Positions 24,173 to 33,519 are shown, counted from the first letter of the stretch. The stretch is DNA of 64,000 nt from Streptomyces lomondensis (GCF_014651035.1 NZ_BMWC01000004.1:310001-374000); one strand, 5' to 3'. A program made the numbers and translations. The notes: generated by a model not told the origin, from the letters alone.

Positions 24173-25296
24173 CGATCCCCTTCTTTCCCCCCGACCTCTT
24201 CGAGGACGACCGGCAGGTGCTGCTGGACCTCGTCCACGCCATCGGCACCGCGCCGGAGCAGAGGTTCCTCCTCGGCGAGCACACCGCCCGCTTCGAGGAA
24301 GCCCTGCGCGCCTCGCTCGGCGCCGCCGACGTGGTGGCCTGCTCCAGCGGCACCTCCGCGCTGACCCTCGTCCTGCACGCCCTGGGCATCGGGCCCGGTG
24401 ACGAGGTCGTCGTACCGGCCTACGGCTGCGCCCCGCTCGCCAACACCGTGGCCGGACTGCGGGCGACGCCGGTGTTCGCGGACATCGACCCGTGGACGAT
24501 GGTGGCCGACCCCGACGAGGTGGAACGGGCGATCAGCGACCGGACCCGGGCCGTCATGCCGGCGCACATGTTCTCGGTGATGGCCGACATGCCCCGCATG
24601 CGCGAGATCGCCCGGCGGCACGGCGTGCGCCTGGTCGAGGACTCGGCGGTCGCCCAGGGCGGTGTCCTCGACGGCCGCCCCGCCGGCACCTGGGGAGAGG
24701 CCGGGGTGTTCTCCTTCGTCCAGGTCAAGACCTTCGGAACAGCCGGCGAGGGCGGCGCCGTCGTCACCATGGACCCCGAACTCGGCCGTGCTGTCCGGTC
24801 GTTGCGCAACCACGGGCAGAGCGAGCGGTTCGTCTACCCGCGCACCGGCTACAACAGCCGCTTCGACGAGGTCCTCGCGGCCTTCCAGCTCCACCGTCTG
24901 CCCGGCCTCCCCGCCCGGCTGGAGCGCCGGGCCCGCATCGCCGACTACTACACCGAGCGCTTCACGCCGCTGCGCGAGCGCGGTGTGCTGCCCCCTCCGC
25001 CCGGCCGGAACGGCCGCTGCTACTACGTGTACTCGCTGCTCGCCGAGGAGCGGGACGAGCTGAAGCGGTACCTGGCCGACCGGGGCGTCGAGAGCCACGT
25101 CTACTACCCCCTCCCGTTGCCGCGCCAGTCCGCCTTCACCCGGTTCGCGCCCGCGGGCCGCGGCTGGCCGCACGCGGAGAGCGCCGCCCGGCGCCAACTG
25201 GCCATCCCCGTCCACCCGCGCCTGACCGACGCCCAGGTGGAACACATCGCGGACACGGTCTGCGCCTACGCACACTCGAAGGAGCGGAACAGTTGA
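24169..25296 (+). CDS. DegT/DnrJ/EryC1/StrS-family PLP aminotransferase 2
   Basis: This 375-residue second DegT enzyme has CSSGTSALTLVLHALGIGPG, VVVPAYGCAPLAN, VFADIDPWTMVADP, VEDSAVAQGG and a PLP lysine in FVQVKTFGTAGEGG. The GCAPLAN and FVQVKTFG sequences differ from copy 1, so it probably acts on another ketone. Some relatives are catalytically paired with, or serve as dehydrogenase-like partners of, a first DegT protein, as in aminoshikimate-type pathways; that remains open here. The GTG at 24169 overlaps the previous TGA, and its own TGA is overlapped by the TTG start of the prenyltransferase gene. Confidence 0.88.
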   Translation: MTIPFFPPDLFEDDRQVLLDLVHAIGTAPEQRFLLGEHTARFEEALRASLGAADVVACSSGTSALTLVLHALGIGPGDEVVVPAYGCAPLANTVAGLRATPVFADIDPWTMVADPDEVERAISDRTRAVMPAHMFSVMADMPRMREIARRHGVRLVEDSAVAQGGVLDGRPAGTWGEAGVFSFVQVKTFGTAGEGGAVVTMDPELGRAVRSLRNHGQSERFVYPRTGYNSRFDEVLAAFQLHRLPGLPARLERRARIADYYTERFTPLRERGVLPPPPGRNGRCYYVYSLLAEERDELKRYLADRGVESHVYYPLPLPRQSAFTRFAPAGRGWPHAESAARRQLAIPVHPRLTDAQVEHIADTVCAYAHSKERNS

Positions 25297-26270
25297 CCAG
25301 CCGCACCGAGGCCGGACCGATCACGTCCGGCATCGCACGTCCCGAGAGCAAGCTGCGCAGCTACGCCCGGCTGGGCAAACTCGACGTCTACGACTACTAC
25401 CCGAGCGTCGCCGTGGCGCTGTCCGCGGTGCTGCTGCCCGTCTCCGACCTGCCGGCCGCGACGGTCGTGACGCTCGCCCTGTTCCTCCTCGGCGCGGTGT
25501 TCGTGATCGTGGCGATGGTCGCCCTCGACGACGTGACCGGCTACCGCGACGGCAGCGACGCCGCCAACTACGGCCCGGACGACCCCCTGCGCAACAAACT
25601 CCGCAAGCCGCTCGTCGCGGGGACCCTGACCCTGCGCGAGGCACTCGTTTTCGGCTGGGGCACCGCCGCGGCCGGCGCCGTGCTGTGGGCCGCCGCCGTG
25701 TCGACCGCCCCCTACCGGCCCACCTGGACCGTGGTGCTGGTCGTGGTGCTGTTCGTGGTCTCCGTGCAGTACTCCTACGGGCTGAAGATCAGCTACCACG
25801 GCTTCCAGGAGATCTTCATCGCGGGCCTGGGCGCGGCGCTCGTGATGGGGGCGTACGGGCTGGCGGCCGGCCACTTCTCCGGATTCGTGATGGTGCAGGG
25901 GGTGCTGTTCGGCTTCGGACCTCTGCTGTTCGGCGTGTACTCCAACACCAACGACATCCCGGGGGACCGGGCCGTCGGGCGGCCGACCGTGGCGTGCCTG
26001 GTCTCGCCGAAGGGCAACGCCGTCTTCATCGGCGCCCTGTCCGCCGCCGAGTTCCTGATCGGCGCGGTCGCCTCCGCCGTCGGGATCGCCCCGTGGTGGT
26101 TCGTCCTGCTGATGCTGCCCGTCACCGTGCTGCGCGTCCGGCAGTACCTCACCGGCTTCCGCCAGGGGGACATCATGCGCGCCCGCAAGCTCGGGTTCCC
26201 CGCGCACCGGGTCAGCACGGTGCTGCTGATCACCGCGAACCTGATCGTCGGTGCCGGGGCCGCCGGATGA
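25293..26270 (+). CDS. UbiA-family prenyltransferase
   Basis: This 325-residue protein has about eight or nine membrane helices and the two Asp-rich UbiA motifs. The first is DDVTGYRDGSD at 79-89 and the second is NDIPGDRAVG at 220-229, which bind the Mg2+ prenyl diphosphate. It should transfer a prenyl group to an aromatic or other acceptor. The start is read as TTG at 25293, overlapping the previous TGA and preceded by AAGGAG at 8-9 nt; no ATG or GTG is suitably placed. A geranyl-diphosphate-methyltransferase-type gene in the same cluster suggests a methylated prenyl donor. UbiA-type pentosyl-phosphate transferases are an alternative but less likely given the motifs. Confidence 0.85.
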   Translation: MTSRTEAGPITSGIARPESKLRSYARLGKLDVYDYYPSVAVALSAVLLPVSDLPAATVVTLALFLLGAVFVIVAMVALDDVTGYRDGSDAANYGPDDPLRNKLRKPLVAGTLTLREALVFGWGTAAAGAVLWAAAVSTAPYRPTWTVVLVVVLFVVSVQYSYGLKISYHGFQEIFIAGLGAALVMGAYGLAAGHFSGFVMVQGVLFGFGPLLFGVYSNTNDIPGDRAVGRPTVACLVSPKGNAVFIGALSAAEFLIGAVASAVGIAPWWFVLLMLPVTVLRVRQYLTGFRQGDIMRARKLGFPAHRVSTVLLITANLIVGAGAAG

Positions 26271-27646
26271 GCCCCGATCTCGACGTGGCCGTGGTCGGCG
26301 CGGGCATGGCCGGACTGACCACCGCGCACGAACTGCGGCGCGCGGGCCTCCAGGTGCGGGTCTTCGAGGAACAGGACCACGTCGGCGGCCGGATGCACAG
26401 CTTCCGGCAGGACGGCTACACCATCGACGAGGGCGCCGAGCAGATCTCGGAGCAGGGCTACCGCGCGACCTGGGAACTGCTCGCGCGGCTGGGCGTCCCG
26501 GACCACGACGTGCCGCGCATCGGCAAGTCGGTCGGAGTGTGGCGCGGCGGACGGGCCCACCCCGGCGTGGCGGACCCCTCCGCGGTGCTCACCGGGGCCG
26601 GACTCTCGCCCCGCGCCCGGTTCGACCTCGCCCGGCTCCTGGCCTGGACGGGCGCGCACCGCCGCGACTTCGACGCCGACCACCCCGAACGGACCCCGGC
26701 ACGGGCCCTGACGGTCCGGGAGTTCGCGCGCCGGTACCACAGCGACGTCCACGACTACCTGCTCCAGCCCGTCGCCGGCAGCTTCTTCGGCTGGGACACG
26801 GCACGCTCCGCGGCGGCGCCCATGCTGAGCCTGCTGCTGGCGGTGGGGCCGGCCGCCGGCTGGCGGACGTACCGCGACGGCATGGACCTGCTCGCCCGGC
26901 GGCTGGCCGAGGGACTCGACGTGGTCACCGGCACGGCCGTGCACGAGGTCGTCACCGAGGAGGGCTCCGTGCGGCTGCGCGTCGGGGACGACACCGTCAC
27001 GGCCCGCTCGGCGGTCCTCTGCGTGCCCGCACCGGTCGCCGCGCGCCTGCACGCCAACGCCCCCGCCGACGAGCTTCCGTTCCTGTCGGCCTGCACCTTC
27101 ACCCCCTCGCTCAAGGTCAGCTGCCTGCTGGACCGGCCGCTCGCCCCCGAGTCCCGCAAGCCGCTGTACGTCCTGCTGACACCGGACGCGGAGGACGACG
27201 TGCTCTCCGCGATCATCGTCGACCACGCCAAGCACCCCGGCCGGGCCCCCGCGGGCAGGGGACTGCTGACCCTGATGGCCGACGCCCGCCGCATCCCCGA
27301 CCTGCTGAACGCGCCGGAGCGGCAGACGGTCGACCGGCTCGTGCGGGCGGCCGGCCGGTACGTCCCCGGTCTGGAGACGGCCGCCACACGTCACTTCGTG
27401 CACGCCTTCACCCACGGCCTGCCCGAGGCGACCCCCGACGCCCTGCGCCGGCGCGCGCGGTTCATGGCCCGCCCCGCACGGCCGGTGGAGTACGCCGGCG
27501 ACTGGGTGATGCTGCGGCCGGCCAGCGAGGGCGCCGTGCGCTCGGGCGCCCTCGCGGCCTCACGGGTCCTCAGCCGGCTGCGACCACCCAGACCCGCCGC
27601 ACGAACCCGCCCGGCCACTCGCCCCACCGAGGAGAACGTCTCGTGA
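26267..27646 (+). CDS. FAD-dependent amine oxidase/desaturase-type oxidoreductase
   Basis: This 459-residue protein has the dinucleotide motif VVGAGMAGLTTAHELRRAG from residue 8, followed by VFEEQDHVGGRMHSF and YTIDEGAEQIS. These are hallmarks of the protoporphyrinogen oxidase/phytoene desaturase/monoamine oxidase superfamily. The C-terminal FAD segment (YAGDWVMLRPASEGAVRSG) is present. It could oxidise a C-N bond or desaturate the prenyl-modified ring. The ATG at 26267 overlaps the prenyltransferase stop (ATGA). The last 25 residues are Pro/Arg-rich. The natural substrate is not predictable. Confidence 0.85.
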   Translation: MSPDLDVAVVGAGMAGLTTAHELRRAGLQVRVFEEQDHVGGRMHSFRQDGYTIDEGAEQISEQGYRATWELLARLGVPDHDVPRIGKSVGVWRGGRAHPGVADPSAVLTGAGLSPRARFDLARLLAWTGAHRRDFDADHPERTPARALTVREFARRYHSDVHDYLLQPVAGSFFGWDTARSAAAPMLSLLLAVGPAAGWRTYRDGMDLLARRLAEGLDVVTGTAVHEVVTEEGSVRLRVGDDTVTARSAVLCVPAPVAARLHANAPADELPFLSACTFTPSLKVSCLLDRPLAPESRKPLYVLLTPDAEDDVLSAIIVDHAKHPGRAPAGRGLLTLMADARRIPDLLNAPERQTVDRLVRAAGRYVPGLETAATRHFVHAFTHGLPEATPDALRRRARFMARPARPVEYAGDWVMLRPASEGAVRSGALAASRVLSRLRPPRPAARTRPATRPTEENVS

Positions 27647-29235
27647 AACCGCACGACATGGGCGTCCTCTTCGACGAGTGCGCCGAACACCGGGTCCACA
27701 CGCAGGTCCACCTCGACCGGCCCTTCGACATCGACACCGGCGCCCGGACCCACTACACGCTCCCCCAACTCGCCACGCTCGTACGGGAGGCGGCCGGCTG
27801 GCTGACCGCCGCCGGAGCCGGCCCCGGGGACCGGGTGGCGATCGTCAAGGACAACCACTGGGACTACGACCTGCTGGCCTGCGCCGCCGTGCGCGTCGGC
27901 GCCGTCCCCGCGCAACTCTCCGCGCACCTGTCCGGCGAGGTGCTGGGCACGCTTCTGGCCCGCCTCGGCCCCGCCCTGCTGGTCACGACGGCACAGGTGC
28001 TGGAACGCGGCCGGCGGGAGGGCACCGACCTGGCCGCCGCCGCGCGCGCGACGCTGGTGCTGGACGCTGCCGTGCCCGGGACGCTCGGCATCGACGACGT
28101 ACGCGGACACACCGCCCCCGGACCCCACCGCCGGCACGACGACGAACCCTTGGTCGTCCACCACACCTCGGGCACCACCGGAGTGCCCAAACTGGTGGTG
28201 CACTCGACCCGTACGATCGTCCGCAAGCTGGCCAGGTTCGAGAGCGTGCGGCTGCCGCGGATCGGACTGCGCCGCGGCGACACCCTGGTCAACGCCAGCG
28301 CGTTCGCCCACGGCCGGACGTTCTGCTGGACCGCGAGCGCCCTGTGCATGGGCCCCGCCGCGATCTCCATCATCACCACGCAGGACCCGAACCTCGCCGA
28401 CCCCGTGCTGCGCGCCCATCCGCCGACCGTCCTGGAAGCGCTGCCCGCCTCGTTCGTCCGCTTCCAGCCGCTCACCGAAGGGCTGGACAACCCGTTCCGG
28501 CGCCTCCGCCTGGTCATCAGCACGTATGACGCCATGCATCCGCCCACCGTCCGCGCCTACCTCAGGGCGAGCCGGCATCGCAGCCCCCTGTGGGTGGAGG
28601 GGTGGGGACAGACCGAGACGGGACCGCTGACCTTCCGCTTCCACACCCGGAACTCCGTCCACCGGGCCTCGGAAGGCTCCGGCACCCGCAACCTCGGACG
28701 CCCGGTACCCGGCAAGACGCGGCTGCGGGTCGTCGACCCCGACACCCTCCGGCCCCTGCCGCGCGGGCAGGCGGGCCTCGTCCTGGCCAGGACCGCCGCC
28801 TGCGCCCTCGGTTACGTCGGCGAGGAGGACCGCTGGTCGGCCAAGCGGCACGGCAGCTGGTGGAACACCGGCGACATCGGCGCCCGCAACCGCGACGGAA
28901 GCATCGACCTGCTCGACCGCGAGGTGGACCGCACCCCGCAGCTCAGCTGCCTGCGCACCGAGGACCTCCTGGAGACCCGGCTGCCGCAGGCCCTGGAGTG
29001 CGTCGTCCTGGCCGAGCCGGGCCGGGACCCGCTGCCGGTCGTGGTCACCGCCGACGGCGCGATGGACCGGGCCCGCTGGAAGGAAGCGGTGCGGGACCTG
29101 CCGCCCCTGCGGGAACCGGTCGCACTCACCTGGGACCAGGTGCCGCGCACCGGCACCGGCAAGGTGCGGCGCAGGGAGCTGCTGCACCGCCTCACCGGCC
29201 GCAGCGACACCTACGGCTCCGGCCGCTGGACCTGA
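27643..29235 (+). CDS. AMP-forming acyl-CoA synthetase/ligase 1
   Basis: This 530-residue member of the acyl-adenylate superfamily has a P-loop HHTSGTTGVPKLVVHS around residues 174-189, GWGQTETGP near 325, the ATP-ribose Asp in WWNTGDIG near 408, and the C-terminal lysine segment GTGKVRRREL near 510. It activates a carboxylic acid as an acyl-AMP and then probably transfers it to CoA. The GTG at 27643 overlaps the previous stop, with GAGGAG 8 nt upstream. No carrier protein gene is seen in the cluster, which favours CoA, or direct amide formation with an amine, as acceptor. Confidence 0.88.
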   Translation: MKPHDMGVLFDECAEHRVHTQVHLDRPFDIDTGARTHYTLPQLATLVREAAGWLTAAGAGPGDRVAIVKDNHWDYDLLACAAVRVGAVPAQLSAHLSGEVLGTLLARLGPALLVTTAQVLERGRREGTDLAAAARATLVLDAAVPGTLGIDDVRGHTAPGPHRRHDDEPLVVHHTSGTTGVPKLVVHSTRTIVRKLARFESVRLPRIGLRRGDTLVNASAFAHGRTFCWTASALCMGPAAISIITTQDPNLADPVLRAHPPTVLEALPASFVRFQPLTEGLDNPFRRLRLVISTYDAMHPPTVRAYLRASRHRSPLWVEGWGQTETGPLTFRFHTRNSVHRASEGSGTRNLGRPVPGKTRLRVVDPDTLRPLPRGQAGLVLARTAACALGYVGEEDRWSAKRHGSWWNTGDIGARNRDGSIDLLDREVDRTPQLSCLRTEDLLETRLPQALECVVLAEPGRDPLPVVVTADGAMDRARWKEAVRDLPPLREPVALTWDQVPRTGTGKVRRRELLHRLTGRSDTYGSGRWT

Positions 29236-29306
29236 GACGGACAAGCGCCTGAGACGGACCAGCGCGCGGACAAGCGTCTGAGACGGACAAGTGCCTGATA
29301 CGGCAC
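29231..29306. repeat. 17-bp imperfect tandem repeat
   Basis: The unit CCTGAGACGGACAAGCG occurs at 29231-29247 and 29248-29264, then as a partial copy at 29265-29276, a full copy at 29277-29293 and a partial at 29294-29306. It fills the gap between the ligase and the methyltransferase; the ligase stop codon lies in the first copy. Confidence 0.8.
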
Positions 29307-29318
29307 AGGGGGAGACAC

Positions 29319-30140
29319 ATGCGCGAGAGCCTGGGCCGGGCCCCGGGATACGCCTTCGACAACGACAGCGCGCACAGCGGCGAACTGCACCGCTGCCTCA
29401 CCGACGCCTACGACGCCATGACCTTCGACAGGCTCGCCGAGACCGGCGTCACCACCGGCTGGCGGTGCCTGGACATCGGCTCCGGGAGCGGGACCGTGGC
29501 CCGGTGGCTCGCCGAACGCGTCGCTCCGGCCGGCGAGGTGATGGCCACCGACGTCAAGCCGCAGCACATCCCGGAAGGGCCGTGCCTGACCGTCGTCGAG
29601 CACGACGTGGTGACCGATCCGCTCCCCGAGGCGGCCTTCGACCTCGTCGTCGCCCGCCTCGTCCTCCAGCACCTGCCCGAACGGCTCGCCGTCCTCGACA
29701 AGCTCGTGCGCGCCCTCACACCCGGAGGGTGGCTGCACATCGAGGAGTTCGACGCCTCCTACGAACCGCCCCTGCTCACCCCGGACGAGGAGTCCGCGCG
29801 GCTCTACGCGGCCTTCCTCGACGCCAAGTGCGCCGTCCTGCGGGCCGGCGGCGGAGACCCCCACTGGGCCCGGCACGCACCGGCCGCCATGCGGGCGGCG
29901 GGGCTCGTCGACATCGACCCCCGGCCCCGCATCGAACTGCGCACCGCGGGCTCACCGGGGCTGCTGATGCAGCTCAACCACACCTACCACCTGCGGGACG
30001 GGCTCCTCGCCGCGGGCATGACCGAGGCCCAACTGGCGGACGTGCGCGCGCTGATGCGGGACCCGTCGTTCTGCGCCGCGTCCAGCGTCATCTACTCGGT
30101 CCACGGCCGGCGGCCCGGCGCGCGGGACGGCGCCCGATGA
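29319..30140 (+). CDS. Class I SAM-dependent methyltransferase
   Basis: This 273-residue protein has motif I CLDIGSGSGTVARWL near residues 50-64, an acidic residue in VMATDVKPQHI, and the later motifs FDLVVARLVLQHLPE and LTPGGWLHIEEFD. The N-terminal helix segment PGYAFDNDSAHSGELHRCL resembles small-molecule O/N/C-methyltransferases of natural product clusters. The ATG at 29319 follows GGGGGAG at 4 nt. It overlaps the CoA transferase gene by ATGA. It is not closely like the second methyltransferase of the cluster (33520-34386), so two distinct methylations are expected. Confidence 0.83.
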   Translation: MRESLGRAPGYAFDNDSAHSGELHRCLTDAYDAMTFDRLAETGVTTGWRCLDIGSGSGTVARWLAERVAPAGEVMATDVKPQHIPEGPCLTVVEHDVVTDPLPEAAFDLVVARLVLQHLPERLAVLDKLVRALTPGGWLHIEEFDASYEPPLLTPDEESARLYAAFLDAKCAVLRAGGGDPHWARHAPAAMRAAGLVDIDPRPRIELRTAGSPGLLMQLNHTYHLRDGLLAAGMTEAQLADVRALMRDPSFCAASSVIYSVHGRRPGARDGAR

Positions 30141-31873
30141 CGCTCTGCGCGCCGCGCGCCGGGGCCGCGACGCCGGTGGCCACTCGGGTCGCGGCACACC
30201 TGCTCGCCCTGGTGGACGAGCCCGCCACCGCCACCGTCCGCTGGGACATCGACTGGCAGGGCCCGCTGCTGGTCCCCCTGGCCGACGAGCGTGCCGTCCA
30301 AGCGGCCTGCGGGATCATGCACGTCCACGGCCGGGCGGCCGGGCACCCCGTCCCGCTCGCCGTCGACTACGCCTCCACGGTGGCGGGCGTCCTCGCGGCC
30401 CAGGGAGTCTGCGCGGCCCTCCTCGCGCGGGCCGCGGGCGCGGACGTCAGGCAGGTACGGACCTCGGTGAGCCAGGCCGCGCTGCTGGCCCTCGCCCAGT
30501 ACCTCGCGGCCGCGACCGCCGACGGCGACGACCCGGAGGACGGGAGTCCGGCGGGCATCACCGGCACGGAAGCAGAGGGCTTGTTCGTCTCCGCCGACGG
30601 CGTCCGTTTTGAACTCGAAGCCCTCGACGCCGACCGGTGGCTGGACTTCTGGCAGCGGCTCGGCGCGGACCGTGCCGAGACCGGCTGCGGCTGGCGGCCG
30701 TTCCAGCAGCGGTTCGCCACCGCCACCTGCCCGCTGCCCCCCGGCCTGGCCGCCACCGCGCGCCGCGCCACCTTCGCGGCCGTCCGGGCGGCGGCGGACC
30801 GGTCGGGAGCCGCCGTCCTGCCCGTACGGGACGATCCCCTCCCGCCGACGGCGACGCCGCCCTGGACCCTCACGCCGTTCCCCGAACCGGGCGGTACCAC
30901 GAGCGGGCGTACCCGTACCGGCGACGCCCTCCGCACGGCCGGGGCACCCCTCGCGGGCCTCCGGGTCGTCGAGTCGGCGCGCCGCGTCCAGGGGCCCATG
31001 GCCGGTCACATCCTGCGGCTCCTGGGCGCCGACGTCGTACGGATCGAACCTCCGGGCGGCGACCCGATGCGCGGTATCCCTCCCGTAGCGGGGGCGTGTT
31101 CGGCCCGCTTCAGCGCCCTCAACGCCGGAAAGACCGTCCAGGAGATCGACTTCACCACGCCGGCGGGGCGGCGGGCGGTCCGCGAGCTCGTGGCCGGGGC
31201 CGACGTCTTCCTGCACAACTGGGCGCCGGGCAAGGCGGCCCGGCTCGGGCTGGACGCCGAGGACCTGCGTGCGGCGCGCCCCGGACTGGTGTACGCGTGG
31301 GCGTCCGGCTGGGGCGACGTCCTGGGGCCGGCACCGCCGGTGGGCACCGACTACCTGGTCCAGGCGCACAGCGGCCTCGCCGCCGCCGTCCGGCCCGCGC
31401 ACGAGGCACCCGCACCCTCCCTGATGACGCTCACCGACGTCCTCGGCGGGCTGGTCTGCGCGCAGGGGATCCTGGCGGCGCTGCTGGCCCGGCTCCGCAC
31501 CGGACGGGGCGGCCGGGTGGACTCCTCCCTGTACTCCGCCGCCGCCCTCGTCCCCCGCGGGCGGCGACGGCCCGCAGCGACGGACCGTCTCCTGCGCACC
31601 CGGGACGGCTACCTCTCGCTGGGACCGCAGGCCCGCGAGCCGCACCGCCTCGCCCGGGCCCTCGGCCTCGGCACCCGGGCGGGCGCGGAAGTGATCGCCG
31701 CCCGGGCCCGGACACTGCCCACCGCGGCCTGGCTGCCCGGCCTGGCGGCAGCGGGCGTGCCCGCCACACCGGTGTGCACCAGCCTCGCCGACCTGGCCCG
31801 CGACCCGCGGTTCGCTCCGGCGCTGGCCGTCGGGGAGTACGCCGCCCCCCTCGCACCCTGGGAGTTCTCATGA
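30137..31873 (+). CDS. Family III CoA transferase (CaiB/BaiF) with N-terminal partial repeat
   Basis: This 578-residue protein is longer than the usual 380-430. Residues 270-578 are a recognisable family III domain: LAGLRVVESARRVQGPMAGH, LGADVVRIEPPGGDPMRG, FLHNWAPGKAARLGLD, GTDYLVQAHSGLAAAV and D434 in LTDVLGGLVCAQG, where the catalytic Asp is expected. Residues 1-260 look like a shortened, diverged relative lacking most of these motifs (VDYASTVAGVLAAQGVCAAL aligns with the D434 region). A fused pseudo-dimer is therefore likely. It would move CoA between carboxylic acids made by the flanking ligases. ATGA overlaps join it to both neighbours. Confidence 0.8.
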   Translation: MTLCAPRAGAATPVATRVAAHLLALVDEPATATVRWDIDWQGPLLVPLADERAVQAACGIMHVHGRAAGHPVPLAVDYASTVAGVLAAQGVCAALLARAAGADVRQVRTSVSQAALLALAQYLAAATADGDDPEDGSPAGITGTEAEGLFVSADGVRFELEALDADRWLDFWQRLGADRAETGCGWRPFQQRFATATCPLPPGLAATARRATFAAVRAAADRSGAAVLPVRDDPLPPTATPPWTLTPFPEPGGTTSGRTRTGDALRTAGAPLAGLRVVESARRVQGPMAGHILRLLGADVVRIEPPGGDPMRGIPPVAGACSARFSALNAGKTVQEIDFTTPAGRRAVRELVAGADVFLHNWAPGKAARLGLDAEDLRAARPGLVYAWASGWGDVLGPAPPVGTDYLVQAHSGLAAAVRPAHEAPAPSLMTLTDVLGGLVCAQGILAALLARLRTGRGGRVDSSLYSAAALVPRGRRRPAATDRLLRTRDGYLSLGPQAREPHRLARALGLGTRAGAEVIAARARTLPTAAWLPGLAAAGVPATPVCTSLADLARDPRFAPALAVGEYAAPLAPWEFS

Positions 31874-33492
31874 GGGCCCGCTGGACATCGAACGCCGGCG
31901 TCGAGATCCGCGACCTGGTGCCGGCCCGGGCGCGGCGCGCCTGGGTCGCGCGGGGCCACTGCCCCGACCGCGACCTGTACACGCTCTTCTCCGCACACGT
32001 ACGGCGTCACCCCGGCCGGACGGCCGTCATCGACTCGGCGGGCGCGCTGGACTACGCCGGGCTCGACGCCCGGGTACGCCACATCGCCGCCCGGCTCGCC
32101 GAACACGGCCTGGACGAACGGGACATCGTCGCCGTACGGGTGCCGAACGGGCGCGACGCGGTGGCCGCGGAACTCGCCGTCGCGGCCCTCGGCGCGGTCG
32201 CCCTGCCCTATCCACCGGGGCACGGCAGCCGGGGCCCGGTGAGCCTGCTCGCACGCGCCCGCGCCCGCGCGGTCATCCTCGGCGATCCCTCCGACGCGGT
32301 GTCACACGCCCATCTCCCTCATCTGGAAGCGGTGTTCACCTTCGGAGAGGGCCAGGGCGCCGCGCAGTCCCTCGCGGCGCCCGCCCGGCGGCCCTTCGTT
32401 CCCCGCCCCGTCGACCCTGAGGCGCCCGCCCGGATCCTGGTCTCCTCCGGTTCCGAGGCCGAACCCAAGATGGTCGCCTACTCCCACAACGCGCTGGCCG
32501 GCGGCCGGGCCGGCTACGTCCGCGCCCTGCACGACGGGGACGGCCCGATGCGCAATCTCGTGCTCGTCCCGCTGGCCTCCTCCTTCGGTTCCTGCGGTAC
32601 GTCCGTCACGCTCGCCGCGCTCGGCGGCACCCTGCTGGTGCAGGAGTCCTTCGACCCGGCCGCGGCGCTCCGCATGATCGTCGAGCACCGGCCCACGCAC
32701 GTCTTCGGCGTGCCCACCATGCTCCACCGCATCGCCGAGCAACCGCCCGCACACCGCGAGGACTTCACCGGCCTGCGGGCCGTCGTCTCCAGCGGCGCGG
32801 CCCTGCCGGACGCCATCGCCGAGGCGTGCCGCGACCGGTTCGGCCGCCCCGTCATCACCGTGTACGGGTCGGCCGACGGCGCCAACTGCCACACCGCCGC
32901 CACCGGGCTCCACCCCGAGACCGGCACCGGGCTTCCCGACCCGGCCGTGGCGCGGATCCGCGTCATCGAAGACACCGGTGCCCTCGTGCCGGCCGGGCAG
33001 CCCGGGGAGATCTGCGCCAGAGGCCCGATGACCCCGCTGTGCTACGTGGCCGACCCCGGCCTCGACGCCCGGTACCGCACCTCGACCGGCTGGGTCCGCA
33101 CCGGCGACCGCGGGCTCCTGGACGAGCACGGCCGGCTCCACGTACTGGGCCGCATCAAGCAGATCGTCGTCCGCGGCGGCTACAACATCAGCCCGGCCGA
33201 GGTGGAACGCGAACTCAGCGCGCACACGGCCGTGGCCGAGGTGGCCTGCGTCGGCGTGCCCGACCCGGAACTGGGGGAGCGCCTGTGCGCCTGCGTCCGC
33301 CAGAAGCCGGGCGTCCCCCCACCGGACCTGCGGGACCTCACGGCGTTCCTGGAGTCCCAGCGCGGCCTCGAACGCCGAAAGCTCCCCGAACTCCTCCTGC
33401 GCGTCCGGGAGATGCCCCTCGGCCCCACCGGAAAGATCTGCCGCCGGACCCTGGCGCTCCTGGCCGCCCGTGAGACCTCCGACAGCCGCTGA
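31870..33492 (+). CDS. AMP-forming ligase 2 (aryl-acid/acyl-CoA ligase type)
   Basis: This 540-residue protein is laid out like aryl-acid adenylating enzymes such as DhbE. It has LYTLFSAHVRRHPGRTAVID near residue 35, a P-loop variant SSGSEAEPKMVAYSH at 192-206, AVVSSGAALP near 305, VYGSADG near 330, TGDRGLLDEHG near 415 and GRIKQIVVRGGYNISPAEVE near 428. The usual TSGTTG loop is SSGSEAEPK, with fewer Thr. The C-terminal Lys segment is LGPTGKICRR. It probably activates an aromatic or short acid. The ATG at 31870 overlaps the CoA transferase stop. Its pairing with a CoA transferase suggests two routes to one acyl-CoA pool. Confidence 0.85.
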   Translation: MRARWTSNAGVEIRDLVPARARRAWVARGHCPDRDLYTLFSAHVRRHPGRTAVIDSAGALDYAGLDARVRHIAARLAEHGLDERDIVAVRVPNGRDAVAAELAVAALGAVALPYPPGHGSRGPVSLLARARARAVILGDPSDAVSHAHLPHLEAVFTFGEGQGAAQSLAAPARRPFVPRPVDPEAPARILVSSGSEAEPKMVAYSHNALAGGRAGYVRALHDGDGPMRNLVLVPLASSFGSCGTSVTLAALGGTLLVQESFDPAAALRMIVEHRPTHVFGVPTMLHRIAEQPPAHREDFTGLRAVVSSGAALPDAIAEACRDRFGRPVITVYGSADGANCHTAATGLHPETGTGLPDPAVARIRVIEDTGALVPAGQPGEICARGPMTPLCYVADPGLDARYRTSTGWVRTGDRGLLDEHGRLHVLGRIKQIVVRGGYNISPAEVERELSAHTAVAEVACVGVPDPELGERLCACVRQKPGVPPPDLRDLTAFLESQRGLERRKLPELLLRVREMPLGPTGKICRRTLALLAARETSDSR

Positions 33493-33519
33493 CCGTCCAC
33501 CACACGAAGGGTCTGCCCC

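Noticed and set aside
29231..29306. CRISPR-like array
   Set aside because: The units abut with no spacers and differ in length; no cas genes are present.
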